A DNA stretch of 39,170 bases from Clostridia bacterium (GTDB taxonomy: Bacteria; Bacillota; Sulfobacillia; SLMV01): assembly GCA_003566675.1 (NCBI GenBank), contig PXCI01000110.1:1-39170 (forward strand), written 5' to 3'. The position numbers and the translations under genes were made by a program. The notes under the pieces are model-generated. The model did no database searches, was not told where the DNA came from, and saw nothing but the letters and a program-made list of their open reading frames with translations. Below, piece after piece: positions 1 to 8,196 of the stretch; position 1 is the first letter of the stretch, and each line of letters opens with the position of its first letter.

Positions 1-132
1 ATCTAAGGTGCTCAGGGGACCGCACCGCAGCCAGGGGATCTCACATCGTCGCTGGGACCGCCGGCTGCCCTCGCCTTTTGTGAGGAGACTTGGACCTGCA
101 GCCGATCCCGCTGAGGACGGAGATGATGCTCA

Positions 133-684
133 ATGAACATGCGCAAGGTGGCAGTGATCGGCCCTCCCGGTACGGGCAAGAGCACTCTGTCGCGGGAGCT
201 GGCGCGAGTGACAGGTCTGCCCCTCATCCACCTCGACAGCCGCTTCTGGAAGCAGGGCTGGGTCATGACCCCACGGGATGAATGGGAGCGCGATCAGCGG
301 CGCATGATCGAGGACAATGCCTGGATCATCGACGGCAACTATGGTTCCACCCTGGATATTCGCCTTGAGGTCGCTGACACGGTGATCCTCCTCGACCTAC
401 CCCGGAGATTATACATCTGGCGGGTGGTGACCCGGATGTTGCGGAGCTTCCTCCTCCGCCAGAAGAGAGATGATATGCCCCCCGGCTGCCCCGAGAGGCC
501 CGATCAGAACTGGTTCCGCTTCCTGCGTTATGTCTGTGACTTCCAACGGGATGCGAGGCCGGGGCTCCTTGGACAGGTGGCAGATCTGCCCCCGGACACC
601 CGGCTCTTCTGGCTCCGCGGGTCGGAGGACGTGCGGGCGTTGAGCCGGGAGATTGAGGAGGCGTGGGGGCGGGAGGGTGACTGA
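133..684 (+). CDS. P-loop nucleotide kinase-like protein (FlaR/topology-modulation family)
   Basis: A 183-residue protein of the small adenylate-kinase-like P-loop family often annotated as 'DNA topology modulation protein FlaR'. Visible motifs are a Walker A loop GPPGTGKST at residues 10-18, the family's W-I-I-D-G-N-Y segment at 64-70, a Walker B-like strand TVILLDLPR at 83-91, and an arginine-rich lid-like stretch around 91-121. The ATG at 133 follows a purine-rich GGACGGAG; a second in-frame ATG lies two codons on. Members probably phosphorylate a small molecule or nucleotide in the cytoplasm, but the substrate is not established and the topology role in the name is historical. It is followed after 42 nt by the ATC-hydrolase-like gene, so the two may be co-transcribed. 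Family call is firm; function is open. Confidence 0.85.
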   Translation: MNMRKVAVIGPPGTGKSTLSRELARVTGLPLIHLDSRFWKQGWVMTPRDEWERDQRRMIEDNAWIIDGNYGSTLDIRLEVADTVILLDLPRRLYIWRVVTRMLRSFLLRQKRDDMPPGCPERPDQNWFRFLRYVCDFQRDARPGLLGQVADLPPDTRLFWLRGSEDVRALSREIEEAWGREGD

Positions 685-726
685 AGATTTGCTTTGATGG
701 ATGGTGCGAAGAGAGGAGAGATGCTG

Positions 727-1767
727 ATGGATTCGCAGCAGGAAGCTGTGACAAGAATTGGCGACATATGGGCGCTTCTATACTACCATCTGGCCCGGGA
801 GCTCACGGGGCAATTCGGTGTACCCGGAGATGGTGCCCTCCGCCGGGCGATCCGGAAGTTCGGCCGCGAGAGGGGCCTGAGCCTGAGGGCCCGGCACATC
901 TATGAGGGCAGACCGATCAGTCTCAAGTCCCTCTTTGAACACTATGACCTACCCTCGGATCCCCGCTCGGAGCGCACCACCTACGAGCTCTCGGAGCAGG
1001 AGCGTATTACGAAAACCACGGCCTGTCCCTATGCTGACCTGTGGCTGAGCTATCCCGACGGTGGGCGCCTGGGCAGGATCTACTGCGAGGAGATCCATCA
1101 TGCCATATTCTCGGGATACGATGCCGCGGTTCAGACCAATCTGACCGATACCATCACCCAGGGTCACGAGGGCTGCCGGTTTGCCGTGTATCTGCGCCCG
1201 TCAAACCAGAGAGCCCAGGAACACGTGGTCCAGCCCCATGTGCCTCTTCCCCACGAGGACGATCCCCTCGCCCGGACTACGGACATGTGGATCAACCTCT
1301 ACTACTACGTGGCCCGGGAGTATCTTGATACCTTCGGAGAATCCGGTGAGAAGGCCCTCCGCCGGGCTATCCGGGCCTTTGGCGAGGATCGGGCTCACCG
1401 CATGATCCGGGGGCACGAGACCCAGGGCCTGCCCATCAACATCGAGACACTGTTCACCCGGCGCGATCAGCCCTCCGATCCCAGGGAGGAGTCGGTGCTG
1501 CATCGGTTGACGCACCAGGAGTGGATCCTGGACGTACTCCGGTGCAGCTTCTACGATGCATGGAAAGTCCGGGGTGGCCTGGATGTGGGCCTGATCTACT
1601 GCCAGGAGGTACACCATGCCATGTGGGAGAGCTATGACACCCGCCTGCAGGTCAATCTTCCCGAGACCCTGACCGCCGGCGACGGCCTCTGCGAGTTTCG
1701 GGTGTACTGCAAGGAAGCGGGGGAGAGCAAAGGGGGGCAGCGCCCCGGGAACTGGTCCTGTGGATGA
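727..1767 (+). CDS. Tandem-duplicated ATC hydrolase-like protein
   Basis: A 346-residue protein built from two copies of the L-2-amino-thiazoline-4-carboxylate (ATC) hydrolase-like domain, at about residues 8-156 and 182-328. Equivalent residues repeat at an interval of 172-173: Cys100/Cys273, Cys120 with EEIHH versus Cys292 with QEVHH, and Cys150/Cys322. Each copy has an L-Y-Y-x-x-A-R-E helix near its start, the 'ALRRAIRxFG' segment, and the C-x-E-x-H-H core followed by the G-x-x-x-C-x-F/E-F end. Single-domain members open the thiazoline ring in L-cysteine synthesis in Pseudomonas; most relatives have no assayed activity. The start is set at 727 because GAGAGGAGAG ends 6 nt before it; ATG 721 and TTG 694 are also in frame but badly spaced. 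No signal peptide or membrane segment is visible. Confidence 0.72.
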   Translation: MDSQQEAVTRIGDIWALLYYHLARELTGQFGVPGDGALRRAIRKFGRERGLSLRARHIYEGRPISLKSLFEHYDLPSDPRSERTTYELSEQERITKTTACPYADLWLSYPDGGRLGRIYCEEIHHAIFSGYDAAVQTNLTDTITQGHEGCRFAVYLRPSNQRAQEHVVQPHVPLPHEDDPLARTTDMWINLYYYVAREYLDTFGESGEKALRRAIRAFGEDRAHRMIRGHETQGLPINIETLFTRRDQPSDPREESVLHRLTHQEWILDVLRCSFYDAWKVRGGLDVGLIYCQEVHHAMWESYDTRLQVNLPETLTAGDGLCEFRVYCKEAGESKGGQRPGNWSCG

Positions 1768-1863
1768 ATCCGCCCCCGGAAGATGTCCCCCGTGTGCCGC
1801 GCTCTGGGACATTCTTCTCAGCTGAGTCGGGGCACACCGCTTTTGAATTCTCATCTCATCTTC

Positions 1864-2908
1864 GCGGTCTGGAGAATCGGTCTGCGGCAGGACGTGCAGG
1901 GCCGGGTCCAATATGCCATGCCGCATGAATATGGGGACGGATACCGTCGGTGATTGCTGTCCATGGCCCAGGGGCTCTGGGACGGTGACGGCTCCGGACA
2001 GTTGAGTCAGGTGGAGATCATCGCGTTACCGAGGGGCTTTCGTCACGTCGGCGCAGCTGGGCCTGTCCAGTGCGGCCCGGGAGGGGGCCGGCAGGCCGGG
2101 GGTGCGCGACGGGATCGAGAGCCTGTTGGTCCTCGGCGGTCTGGACGACAAAGATGCGGTGATCCGAGTGTAGCCGGGCCAGGCCGCGTACGGGCGACCG
2201 ATCAACGTGGGTGTGGTCCATCCATACCGGGTACGTTCCCGGGTCCTGCGGGTCTTCCTGTCGGCGATCATTGACCTGGAGGTAGGGGTGTTGACCTGCA
2301 GTGACCGTCTGCCCGATGGCGGGTGAGAGGAGGGGGCAGCCCTTTCTTGCCAGGCACCGGATGCAGGCGGCCGTTGTCCGGGCCGTTTAGGCGGCGGTAC
2401 AGTCCCTCGATTGGGACCGGTTGGCCGAGGGAGAGGTCATCATCGCCGATGAGGCAGGGGAGATCCGCGGCAGTATCTTGCGGACAACCTCGTTTCTCCT
2501 ACGGGCGGGGGCTTCGAGGAGTTCGATGTGTGGGTGGTCAACGCGAGCCCCGAAATGCCGCGAGTCCACCCTGTGACGAGAGAAGATGTTTTTCACTCCA
2601 CGGTGATCCTGCGCTGTCACATGTGGGGCCCGGCAAGCTGGTTTGGATCCTGGAGAGAGGCCCGGGTCCTGAAGGCCGAGGCCGACGCCTCCCTCCGACC
2701 GTGAGGGGAGGATTGATGCGCAGCGAGTTTTGCTGTCGTCGCTGTACAATGGTGCTGAGCGAATGCAGGTGTCGACGCGAGCTGACCGAACGCTTCTTGG
2801 GGGCATCCGGTTCGCCCCTCGCCAAAGGTTGCCGAACCTGGTGCCGGGGGAGATCCCCGGGCCATGCCTTGAATCCCTCCTATGCCAACACGGGCATTCG
2901 CGATCATG
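1864..2908 (+). pseudogene. Decayed protein gene, family not recognised
   Basis: No intact gene occupies this 1.2-kb gap, but coding-like stretches with the local G/C third-position bias follow each other in changing frames. Frame 1 runs from 1864 to about 2040 with a TGA near 1951. Frame 2 runs from 2042 to about 2330 (for example GIESLLVLGG and INVGVVHPYRV) with an internal TAG near 2171. Frame 3 runs from 2361 to about 2475 (SLDWDRLAEGEVIIADE) with a TAG near 2388. Frame 2 resumes to the TGA at 2702 (FEEFDVWVVNASPEMP), and frame 3 resumes to about 2908 (RVLLSSLYNGAERM). Joined, they would give a protein of roughly 300 residues. I cannot name the family. At least three frameshifts and three stops argue for real decay rather than one sequencing error. 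Boundaries are approximate. Confidence 0.42.
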
Positions 2909-2943
2909 ATGTGTCCCAACGGGGCCATGGGGTGGTGTGGGTT

Positions 2944-3519
2944 CTACAGTACCGAGGTCAGCAGGACGGCTGCGACGATGAGCAAACCGACAACCAGGAC
3001 AAGCACAATACCGGCTATCACGTAGCTGAGAATGCTCTTCCCGGTTGACAGTCCCCGGCTCTCCCGAAGTGCCATCACCGCGAGTGCAAGGGTCCAGATC
3101 CCGACCCCGAAGGAGATCAGTCCACCGAGGAAGCCGACGCCTGGGGTGCGGCTCAGAAGGCTCGCAGGTATGCCGAACAGCGTGGGGAACTGGGAAAAGC
3201 CGATGGCCGAGAGTGTTCCTGCAAGATCCCCAGAGGGGCGAAACAGGGCCGACGTACCGTATACGATAAGGATCCCGATCAGGGAACCGAAGAACGAAAG
3301 GGCCGACGAACCAGTGATGATCCACGCCCGCGAGAGCTCGATTTCGAATGCCTGCATCGCGGACGCTCCGAGTGGACTGGTCGCCGCTGCCTGCAGAACG
3401 GTTACTGAGAAGATAAGGAGCACCGCCGCACCTACGGGCTTCTCCCGGGCGACGGTCCGAAAGGTCTCAACGGGTGAGACCAGTACCCCGTACAGCCAAT
3501 CCAACACCTGATCATTCAT
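2944..3519 (-). CDS. YIP1-like integral membrane protein
   Basis: A 191-residue polytopic membrane protein. The N-terminal segment (LDWLYGVLVSPVETFRTVARE, residues about 6-26) is the amphipathic 'W..vl.sP..tf..i...' start typical of bacterial Yip1-domain proteins. It is followed by about five hydrophobic segments: roughly 29-49, 66-90, 100-122, 125-150 and 164-190. No catalytic residues are expected. Yip1-like proteins of bacteria are uncharacterised membrane proteins; relatives in eukaryotes act in membrane traffic. It lies 21 nt downstream of sppA on the same strand, so the two are probably one transcript and both act in the cytoplasmic membrane. The ATG at 3519 is the natural start. Confidence 0.72.
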   Translation of the reverse strand: MNDQVLDWLYGVLVSPVETFRTVAREKPVGAAVLLIFSVTVLQAAATSPLGASAMQAFEIELSRAWIITGSSALSFFGSLIGILIVYGTSALFRPSGDLAGTLSAIGFSQFPTLFGIPASLLSRTPGVGFLGGLISFGVGIWTLALAVMALRESRGLSTGKSILSYVIAGIVLVLVVGLLIVAAVLLTSVL

Positions 3520-3540
3520 GTGTCCACGCCCCCAAACCCC

Positions 3541-4464
3541 TCAGTAGTTGACCCGGGGATAGTTGTACTGTTCAAACATCTCGATCCAGCGCATCGGTTC
3601 GGGCACGAACCGGTTTTGCAGGAGGATGCGGGCTTCGACTGTTAACCACTGCATCCACTGAAAGGGCGACGGTGGCGGCAGCTCGTGGCGCTGTGGATCC
3701 CGTAGTTCCGCCAGCTCCCCTGCGAGTAGGATCGCCTCCTCCTCGCCCCCGAGCACATCGACCAGGCCGAGTTCGTACGCCTGGCTGCCCAGGAAAACCT
3801 CTCCCGTGGCGAGGGCCCGAACATCCTCGGGATCCATGTTCCGGTGGTGAGCGATATGCCCGATGAACTGCTCGTAGGCTTCATCAGAAAGGTCCTGCAG
3901 GAGCCTTCTCTCCGCGTCGGTCAGGGTTCGCTGCATCATATCCTTGTGCCGTCCGGACTTGATGATCTCCATCTCAATGCCCAGCTTCTCGTATAGTCCT
4001 TCCAAGTTCATGGCGGTGAGGATGACGCCGATGGAACCGGTTATCGTACCCGGGTGCGCCACGATCCCATCGGATGCCGATGCGATATAGTAGCCCCCGG
4101 ATGCGGCCATGTCGCCCATCGATACCACCACGGGAAGTGGGAACTCCGCGATCATCGAGGAAATGGCCTGTGATGCCGCTACCGAACCCCCGGGGCTGTC
4201 AATGCGGAGCACCACAGCGCGAATGCTCGGATCCTCTTCAATCGTTGAAAGCACCTTGCGCACCCTCTCCGGCGTGATGGAACTCGCCATGGCGAGTCCG
4301 GATGCTCTTTCTGCGATGGGACCGCTGAGGGGAACGACGGCGACTCGCTCTACGCCGCGCTGGCGGACCGTCTCCCGTTCCGTGATGTATAGTGAGACAA
4401 TCGCGGAGGCCAGCGCGATGACAATGATGGTGATGACGATAACGTGATTCCGCTGCATGCCCAT
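3541..4464 (-). CDS. sppA: Signal peptide peptidase SppA (short, 36K type)
   Basis: A 307-residue membrane-anchored serine protease that degrades cleaved signal peptides or other membrane-embedded peptides. The N-terminus is one transmembrane anchor (residues about 7-27). The ClpP/crotonase-fold core has the nucleophile Ser122 in D-M-A-A-S-G-G-Y and the general base Lys174 in S-G-R-H-K-D. Their 52-residue spacing equals that of the Bacillus SppA Ser-Lys dyad. The LRIDSPGG segment at 86-93 forms the oxyanion region. The start is ATG 4464, with GGAGA 8 nt upstream; ATG 4458 is an alternative served by the GGGAG. An upstream extension to 4527 has no ribosome binding site and would put a non-family peptide before the anchor. 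It is followed by the YIP1-like gene 21 nt downstream. Confidence 0.92.
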   Translation of the reverse strand: MGMQRNHVIVITIIVIALASAIVSLYITERETVRQRGVERVAVVPLSGPIAERASGLAMASSITPERVRKVLSTIEEDPSIRAVVLRIDSPGGSVAASQAISSMIAEFPLPVVVSMGDMAASGGYYIASASDGIVAHPGTITGSIGVILTAMNLEGLYEKLGIEMEIIKSGRHKDMMQRTLTDAERRLLQDLSDEAYEQFIGHIAHHRNMDPEDVRALATGEVFLGSQAYELGLVDVLGGEEEAILLAGELAELRDPQRHELPPPSPFQWMQWLTVEARILLQNRFVPEPMRWIEMFEQYNYPRVNY

Positions 4465-5318
4465 GCTCCCTTCTCCAGACGATGCGGTGAGGCGGACTGT
4501 GCTCCGAATCAAGCGCAGCAAATCCAATGCGGAGCCTATCGCTGATAGGTTGATCCCGTTTCACTACGGCCAGCTCGGGGTTTTCAAGCGTCGCGTTCGT
4601 CGGGTCCCTTTCATCCGCCCACTCATAGAGGCCGATCTTCACCCCATTGAAGCCAGCCGGACCTCTGAGGCCCTTTCCGTGCTCAACTCTCTCGGATCGA
4701 GACCATCGCCGGCATTTCGGGACAGGCGAAAGAAACCGCACTCTCTTCGCTGCTACCCCTTTCCCTTGATCTTGTGGAGGCCCTGGAACTTGAGCAGGGC
4801 GCACCCCTGTTCTCAGGGAACCGGCTTGGGCCGACAGATGGGTCAATCCCATGCTACTGCATGTTCATCATACCACCTGGTTCTCACTGCCAACAATGAG
4901 TCGAGCCGTCGTTGGAGGGGCCTGACGGGTTCTCGTGCTGGGGCAACGGGGAGGAGCCCATCATTGCGTTTTACCGGGACCTGTGGGTGATCGTCAGCGG
5001 TTCAGTCTCTCCTGTGAACTGGGACCGAGGGCAGAGAACGTCAGATTTGCCAGAGCTATGGCTTCCGAAGCCGGAGTACGGAGTCAGCATCCAGTCGGGG
5101 ATTCGTCATGCGCACGATCTGAACATCATTAGCAGCGGTCATGCCTACAGTCAACGGTTCCGATGCCTTTCATAAGGGTTGACGAACCTGCGAACCCAGC
5201 GGCATTGCAGCGGAGAGACCCAGGAGGCTCAGGCTCCTTGTGCAACGGGCACTGGCGGAAGACTCCTTAAGCCAGGGTTCGGGAGAGGTGCGTCGTAGAC
5301 TGCAGTGCTTCGATCAAT
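4465..5318. other. 850-bp gap without an intact gene, weak coding remnant
   Basis: This stretch between sppA and the insertion sequence holds no gene I can support. One open stretch on the plus strand, 4669-4893 (frame beginning after a TGA at 4666), reads protein-like (RIETIAGISGQAKETA, then LVEALELEQGAPLFSGN) but has no start codon or ribosome binding site and no recognised family. It may be the remains of a gene. From 4900 to 5318 codon bias disappears and only short, unconvincing open frames are present. The minus-strand open frame reaching 4852 overlaps the start of sppA in a different frame and is a shadow. The promoter of sppA should lie just left of 4530 on the minus strand, but no convincing -35/-10 pair was seen. 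Confidence 0.4.
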
Positions 5319-5334
5319 TACTACTCCGTTAAGT
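5319..5334 (+). repeat. Left terminal inverted repeat of the IS
   Basis: TACTACTCCGTTAAGT, exactly complementary to 6683-6698. The identity ends abruptly on both sides, which sets the likely ends of the element. Confidence 0.85.
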
Positions 5335-5373
5335 GAGCAGGAGATCCCCAGTCCCGGGTAGAATATCCATGGT

Positions 5374-6663
5374 ATGAAAGCGAAAGAGTTGCTGGAAGGC
5401 AGAAGAAGATTGCGGGAGTTCGTCAGGCCGTTGTTACCGCTATTCGGGCGCTCTGAGCGACGTCATTGGGCCGCCGTGTATCTACACGGACTGCTTCTGG
5501 AAGGAGGAGGACGCAAGACAGCTGCTGGTATTGCGCGGCAGTTGGAAGGTGATGAACAGGCCCTTCAGCAGTTTCTCAGTCAGAGTCCGTGGGATTGGGA
5601 GGCGGTGCGGCGACAGTTGGCGCTGCAGATGATGAGTTTTGTGCCAGCCGGTGGCGGTTGGGTAGTGGATGACACCGGTTTCCCGAAGAAAGGGGAGCAC
5701 TCGGTGGGGGTTGCCCGGCAGTACTCGGGGACGTTGGGCAAGGTCGGTAACTGCCAGACCGGAGTCAGTCTGAACTACGCCACCGAGGATGCATGTTTCC
5801 CTCTGGATTTTCAGTTGTACTTGCCGGAGAAATGGGCGCAAGATGCTGAGCGTTGCAATCGGGCGGGTATACCCCGGGGTCGAAAGTTTCAGACCAAATG
5901 GCAGCTGGCAGTTGAGATGATCGAGAGGGCGCTTGGGTGGGGTGTCAATCCGGGTCCGGTGATAGCGGATTCGGGATATGGCGTAGCGACCAAGTTCCGG
6001 CAGGCCCTGCGCTCGCTGAATCTGACGTATGTGGTGGGTATAGGAGCAGAGACGGGATTCTGGTTGCAAGAGATCAAACCTGATATACCCAGGCACAGTG
6101 GCAGAGGCAGACCGTGTACCCGGGATCACGATCTGCCGGATCCACAGAGTGCGGTGGCAATAGCCCGTCGATTACCCGAGGATGCCTGGAGGGAAGTAAC
6201 GTGGCGGCAGGGTAGCAAGGGACCCCTGAGAAGCCGATTTGCCGCCGTCAGAGCTCAGCCATCGCATGGCCATGCCCATGGCAAGGTCACAGAGCCGATG
6301 GGTTGGTTGCTGATCCAGTGGCCCGAGGATGAGGAAGCACCGACAAAATTTTGGGTATCCAACCTGGATGAGACCATGACACTGCGACAGCTGATCTACT
6401 GGGGCAAACTGCGATGGTGGGGGGAGCAGAACTATCAGCAGCTGAAGGATCAGCTGGGTTTGGATCACTTCGAGGGACGCTCATGGACCGGATGGCATCA
6501 TCACGTAACCATGACCATGATGGCATTCGACTTCCTCACTCTCGAAACCCTGCGGGCAAAAAAGAACTTCTGGGTGGACTCTCCCCACAGTACAGCGCGA
6601 GATCGTGATGGAGATCCTGCTACTACAGCTCGGCTTCTGCCCGATGTGCTGCAGGAGAATTGA
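5374..6663 (+). CDS. IS701-family DDE transposase
   Basis: A 429-residue transposase with the DDE (RNase H-like) catalytic fold, expected to cut and rejoin the ends of the surrounding element. Acidic residues visible in family positions are Asp99/Asp100 in V-V-D-D-T-G-F-P-K-K-G, Asp199 in V-I-A-D-S-G-Y-G, and Glu351 in W-W-G-E-Q-N-Y followed by K-x-x-L-G-L-D-H-F-E-G-R-S, the typical IS701 C-terminal signature. The N-terminal 90 residues contain the R-x-x-x-x-Y-L-x-G-L-L segment common to the family. Length is normal (about 400-440). The frame is intact, so the element may still be mobile. The start is ATG 5374, with only a weak ribosome binding site (the GGTA just upstream), as usual for transposases kept at low expression. 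Confidence 0.93.
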   Translation: MKAKELLEGRRRLREFVRPLLPLFGRSERRHWAAVYLHGLLLEGGGRKTAAGIARQLEGDEQALQQFLSQSPWDWEAVRRQLALQMMSFVPAGGGWVVDDTGFPKKGEHSVGVARQYSGTLGKVGNCQTGVSLNYATEDACFPLDFQLYLPEKWAQDAERCNRAGIPRGRKFQTKWQLAVEMIERALGWGVNPGPVIADSGYGVATKFRQALRSLNLTYVVGIGAETGFWLQEIKPDIPRHSGRGRPCTRDHDLPDPQSAVAIARRLPEDAWREVTWRQGSKGPLRSRFAAVRAQPSHGHAHGKVTEPMGWLLIQWPEDEEAPTKFWVSNLDETMTLRQLIYWGKLRWWGEQNYQQLKDQLGLDHFEGRSWTGWHHHVTMTMMAFDFLTLETLRAKKNFWVDSPHSTARDRDGDPATTARLLPDVLQEN

Positions 6664-6682
6664 GGATGAAGAACCGTCATAT

Positions 6683-6698
6683 ACTTAACGGAGTAGTA
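6683..6698 (+). repeat. Right terminal inverted repeat of the IS
   Basis: ACTTAACGGAGTAGTA, the exact reverse complement of 5319-5334, 20 nt after the transposase stop codon. Confidence 0.85.
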
Positions 6699-6759
6699 CT
6701 AGTCTCGGGGCGCAGGCGGCAACGCCGGCACTGGGCACCGTGTCCGCTTGAGCTTGTTG

Positions 6760-6789
6760 TTGCAATGACCCTCCAAATGGTACCATTAT
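6760..6789 (+). promoter_or_regulatory. Candidate SigA promoter for the aminotransferase
   Basis: TTGCAA (6760-6765) and CATTAT (6784-6789) with an 18-nt spacer, about 130 nt before the aminotransferase start. Matches are moderate, so this is a guess from pattern only. It lies just outside the right end of the insertion sequence. Confidence 0.3.
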
Positions 6790-6920
6790 GTCATTACTGT
6801 ACTGTTTCTCTCATGAGACGCCATGCTAGGATGATCGGGCAGATGTCGGCTGTCGACACGATGTGGACAGGATTCGGTTTTGCGACAGATTCAGCACCAT
6901 TCACCTAAGGATGTGAGAGT

Positions 6921-8180
6921 ATGGAGGAGAAGGGTAAGATCGATGTGGAGGATTTTCTGAATGATCTTGGGGAGTATGTGAACCCCGGTAGGGCGCGGGT
7001 GTACCGCCTGATGGGTATGACGAATGTGGAGCATAAAGGTTTCGGTTCAACCGTGGTGGATATCGAGGGCAAGGAATTCATCGACCTTTGTGCCGGCTAC
7101 GCTGTCATTAACGCAGGGCACAGGCATCCACGGATCCTGGGTGCCGTTCAGCAGCAGATGGAGCACATGGGGCTGTCGACCAAGACCATGCTGTCCGCAG
7201 GCGAGGTGGAATTGGCCCGGGCCCTGGCGGAGATCACGCCCGGGGACCTGAAGCGTTCTTTTTTCTGTGCCACCGGGGCTGAGGCCGTGGAGGTGGCCCT
7301 GAAAGTCGCCCGAATGTACACGGGTCGGACAAACTTTGTGGCCGCCGACAATGGCTTTCACGGCAAGACCCTGGGCGCCCTCTCTGCCACGGGTGGGGGG
7401 AGTTACCGCGACGCTTTCGAACCCCTGATTCCGGGCTTCACCCACGTACCCTTTGACGACATCGAGGCCATGGAGGAAGCGGTGGATGAGCAGACGGCCG
7501 CGGTGATTCTGGAGCCCATCCAGGGAGAAGCCGGTGTGGTCATTCCCCATCCAGACTACCTACCCCGGGTGCGCGAGATCTGTGACCGGGCGGGAGCCCT
7601 GTTGATCCTGGACGAGGTGCAGACCGGCATAGGTCGGACGGGGGAAAACTTCGCCTGCGAGCATTACGGCGTCACTCCCGATATCATGACCCTGGCCAAG
7701 GCACTGAGCGGCGGGATGATTCCGGTCGGGGCTGCTGTGGCTCGTTCCGAGGTCCTTGAGGTCTTCGACGCTAATCCGTGGATCCATTCCAGCACCACGG
7801 GCGGCAATGCCCTGGCCTGTGCTGCGGCAACGGCCGCGCTGCAGGTTTTGCAGGAGGAGGATCTGGCGGGACAGGCCCAGCGCAAGGGCGTAAGGGTCTT
7901 GGAACGCCTGGAGGAGATGGCCCGGAGATACCCTGAGGTCATCCAGGAGGTGTCGGGCAAAGGACTGCTCGCAGGAGTCCGTTTCACCAAGCCCGCAGGA
8001 GGGCTGATGATCATGGCGGAACTGTACAGCAGGGGAGTCCTGGTGATTCCCAGCCTGATGAACTGGACCGTGATGCGGATTGCACCGCCGTTGAACATTG
8101 AGGAGGAACGACTTGAGAGGGGCCTCGACATTGTGGAGGAGGCCGTGGAGTATATCAGACCAGACATAGAGGACATGTGA
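6921..8180 (+). CDS. Class III PLP-dependent aminotransferase (putrescine/acetylornithine-like)
   Basis: A 419-residue fold-type I aminotransferase of class III. Pyridoxal-phosphate features are visible in order: ATGAEAVE (117-124, phosphate binding), F-H-G-K-T (146-150), EPIQGEAGV (198-206), ILDEVQTGIGRTG (229-241, with Asp231 contacting the ring nitrogen) and the Schiff-base lysine Lys260 in T-L-A-K-A-L-S-G-G. It transfers an amino group from an omega-amine or amino acid such as putrescine, ornithine, acetylornithine or 4-aminobutyrate to 2-oxoglutarate. The overall pattern resembles putrescine aminotransferase, but the substrate cannot be fixed from sequence. The start ATG 6921 follows GGATGTGAGAG. 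An SRPBCC gene follows 16 nt later, so they likely share a transcript. No arginine-biosynthesis genes are nearby, which argues mildly against ArgD. Confidence 0.88.
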   Translation: MEEKGKIDVEDFLNDLGEYVNPGRARVYRLMGMTNVEHKGFGSTVVDIEGKEFIDLCAGYAVINAGHRHPRILGAVQQQMEHMGLSTKTMLSAGEVELARALAEITPGDLKRSFFCATGAEAVEVALKVARMYTGRTNFVAADNGFHGKTLGALSATGGGSYRDAFEPLIPGFTHVPFDDIEAMEEAVDEQTAAVILEPIQGEAGVVIPHPDYLPRVREICDRAGALLILDEVQTGIGRTGENFACEHYGVTPDIMTLAKALSGGMIPVGAAVARSEVLEVFDANPWIHSSTTGGNALACAAATAALQVLQEEDLAGQAQRKGVRVLERLEEMARRYPEVIQEVSGKGLLAGVRFTKPAGGLMIMAELYSRGVLVIPSLMNWTVMRIAPPLNIEEERLERGLDIVEEAVEYIRPDIEDM

Positions 8181-8196
8181 GGGCGAGGTGATTTGT

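Larger units (their letters stand above)
5319..6698 (+). mobile_element. IS701-like insertion sequence, complete
   Basis: A 1380-bp element bounded by perfect 16-bp inverted repeats: TACTACTCCGTTAAGT at 5319-5334 and its reverse complement at 6683-6698. It carries a single full-length transposase gene (5374-6663) whose ATG lies 40 nt inside the left repeat and whose stop lies 20 nt before the right repeat. Size and layout fit the IS701 family. The flanks show no matching duplication: CAAT precedes the left repeat and CTAG, a common IS701-type target tetramer, follows the right one. The loss of a target-site duplication suggests an old insertion, flank decay or recombination between copies. 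Confidence 0.85.

Noticed and set aside
1768-1845. Possible terminator GTGTGCC...GGCACAC followed by CGCTTTT after the ATC-hydrolase gene
   Set aside because: The 7-bp arms are separated by over 30 nt without inner pairing that I can confirm, so it is too weak to annotate.
1981-2016. EF-hand-like loop D-G-D-G-S-G-Q-L-S-Q-V-E
   Set aside because: It matches the calcium-loop pattern but occurs once, inside a decayed frame, with no second hand or dockerin context, so it is probably chance.
2716-3048. Possible small Cys-rich protein starting M-R-S-E-F-C-C-R-R-C after GGGGAGG
   Set aside because: The attractive ribosome binding site is offset by poor composition, and the alternate frame reads better as part of the pseudogene; the frame also runs into the 3' end of the minus-strand YIP1 gene.
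2387-3325. 312-codon open frame on the minus strand overlapping the YIP1 gene
   Set aside because: It is out of frame with the convincing membrane protein and rich in Arg/Pro/His without motifs; it is a shadow.
6660-6908. 82-codon open frame after the transposase
   Set aside because: It spans the right end of the insertion sequence, has no ribosome binding site and no recognisable content.
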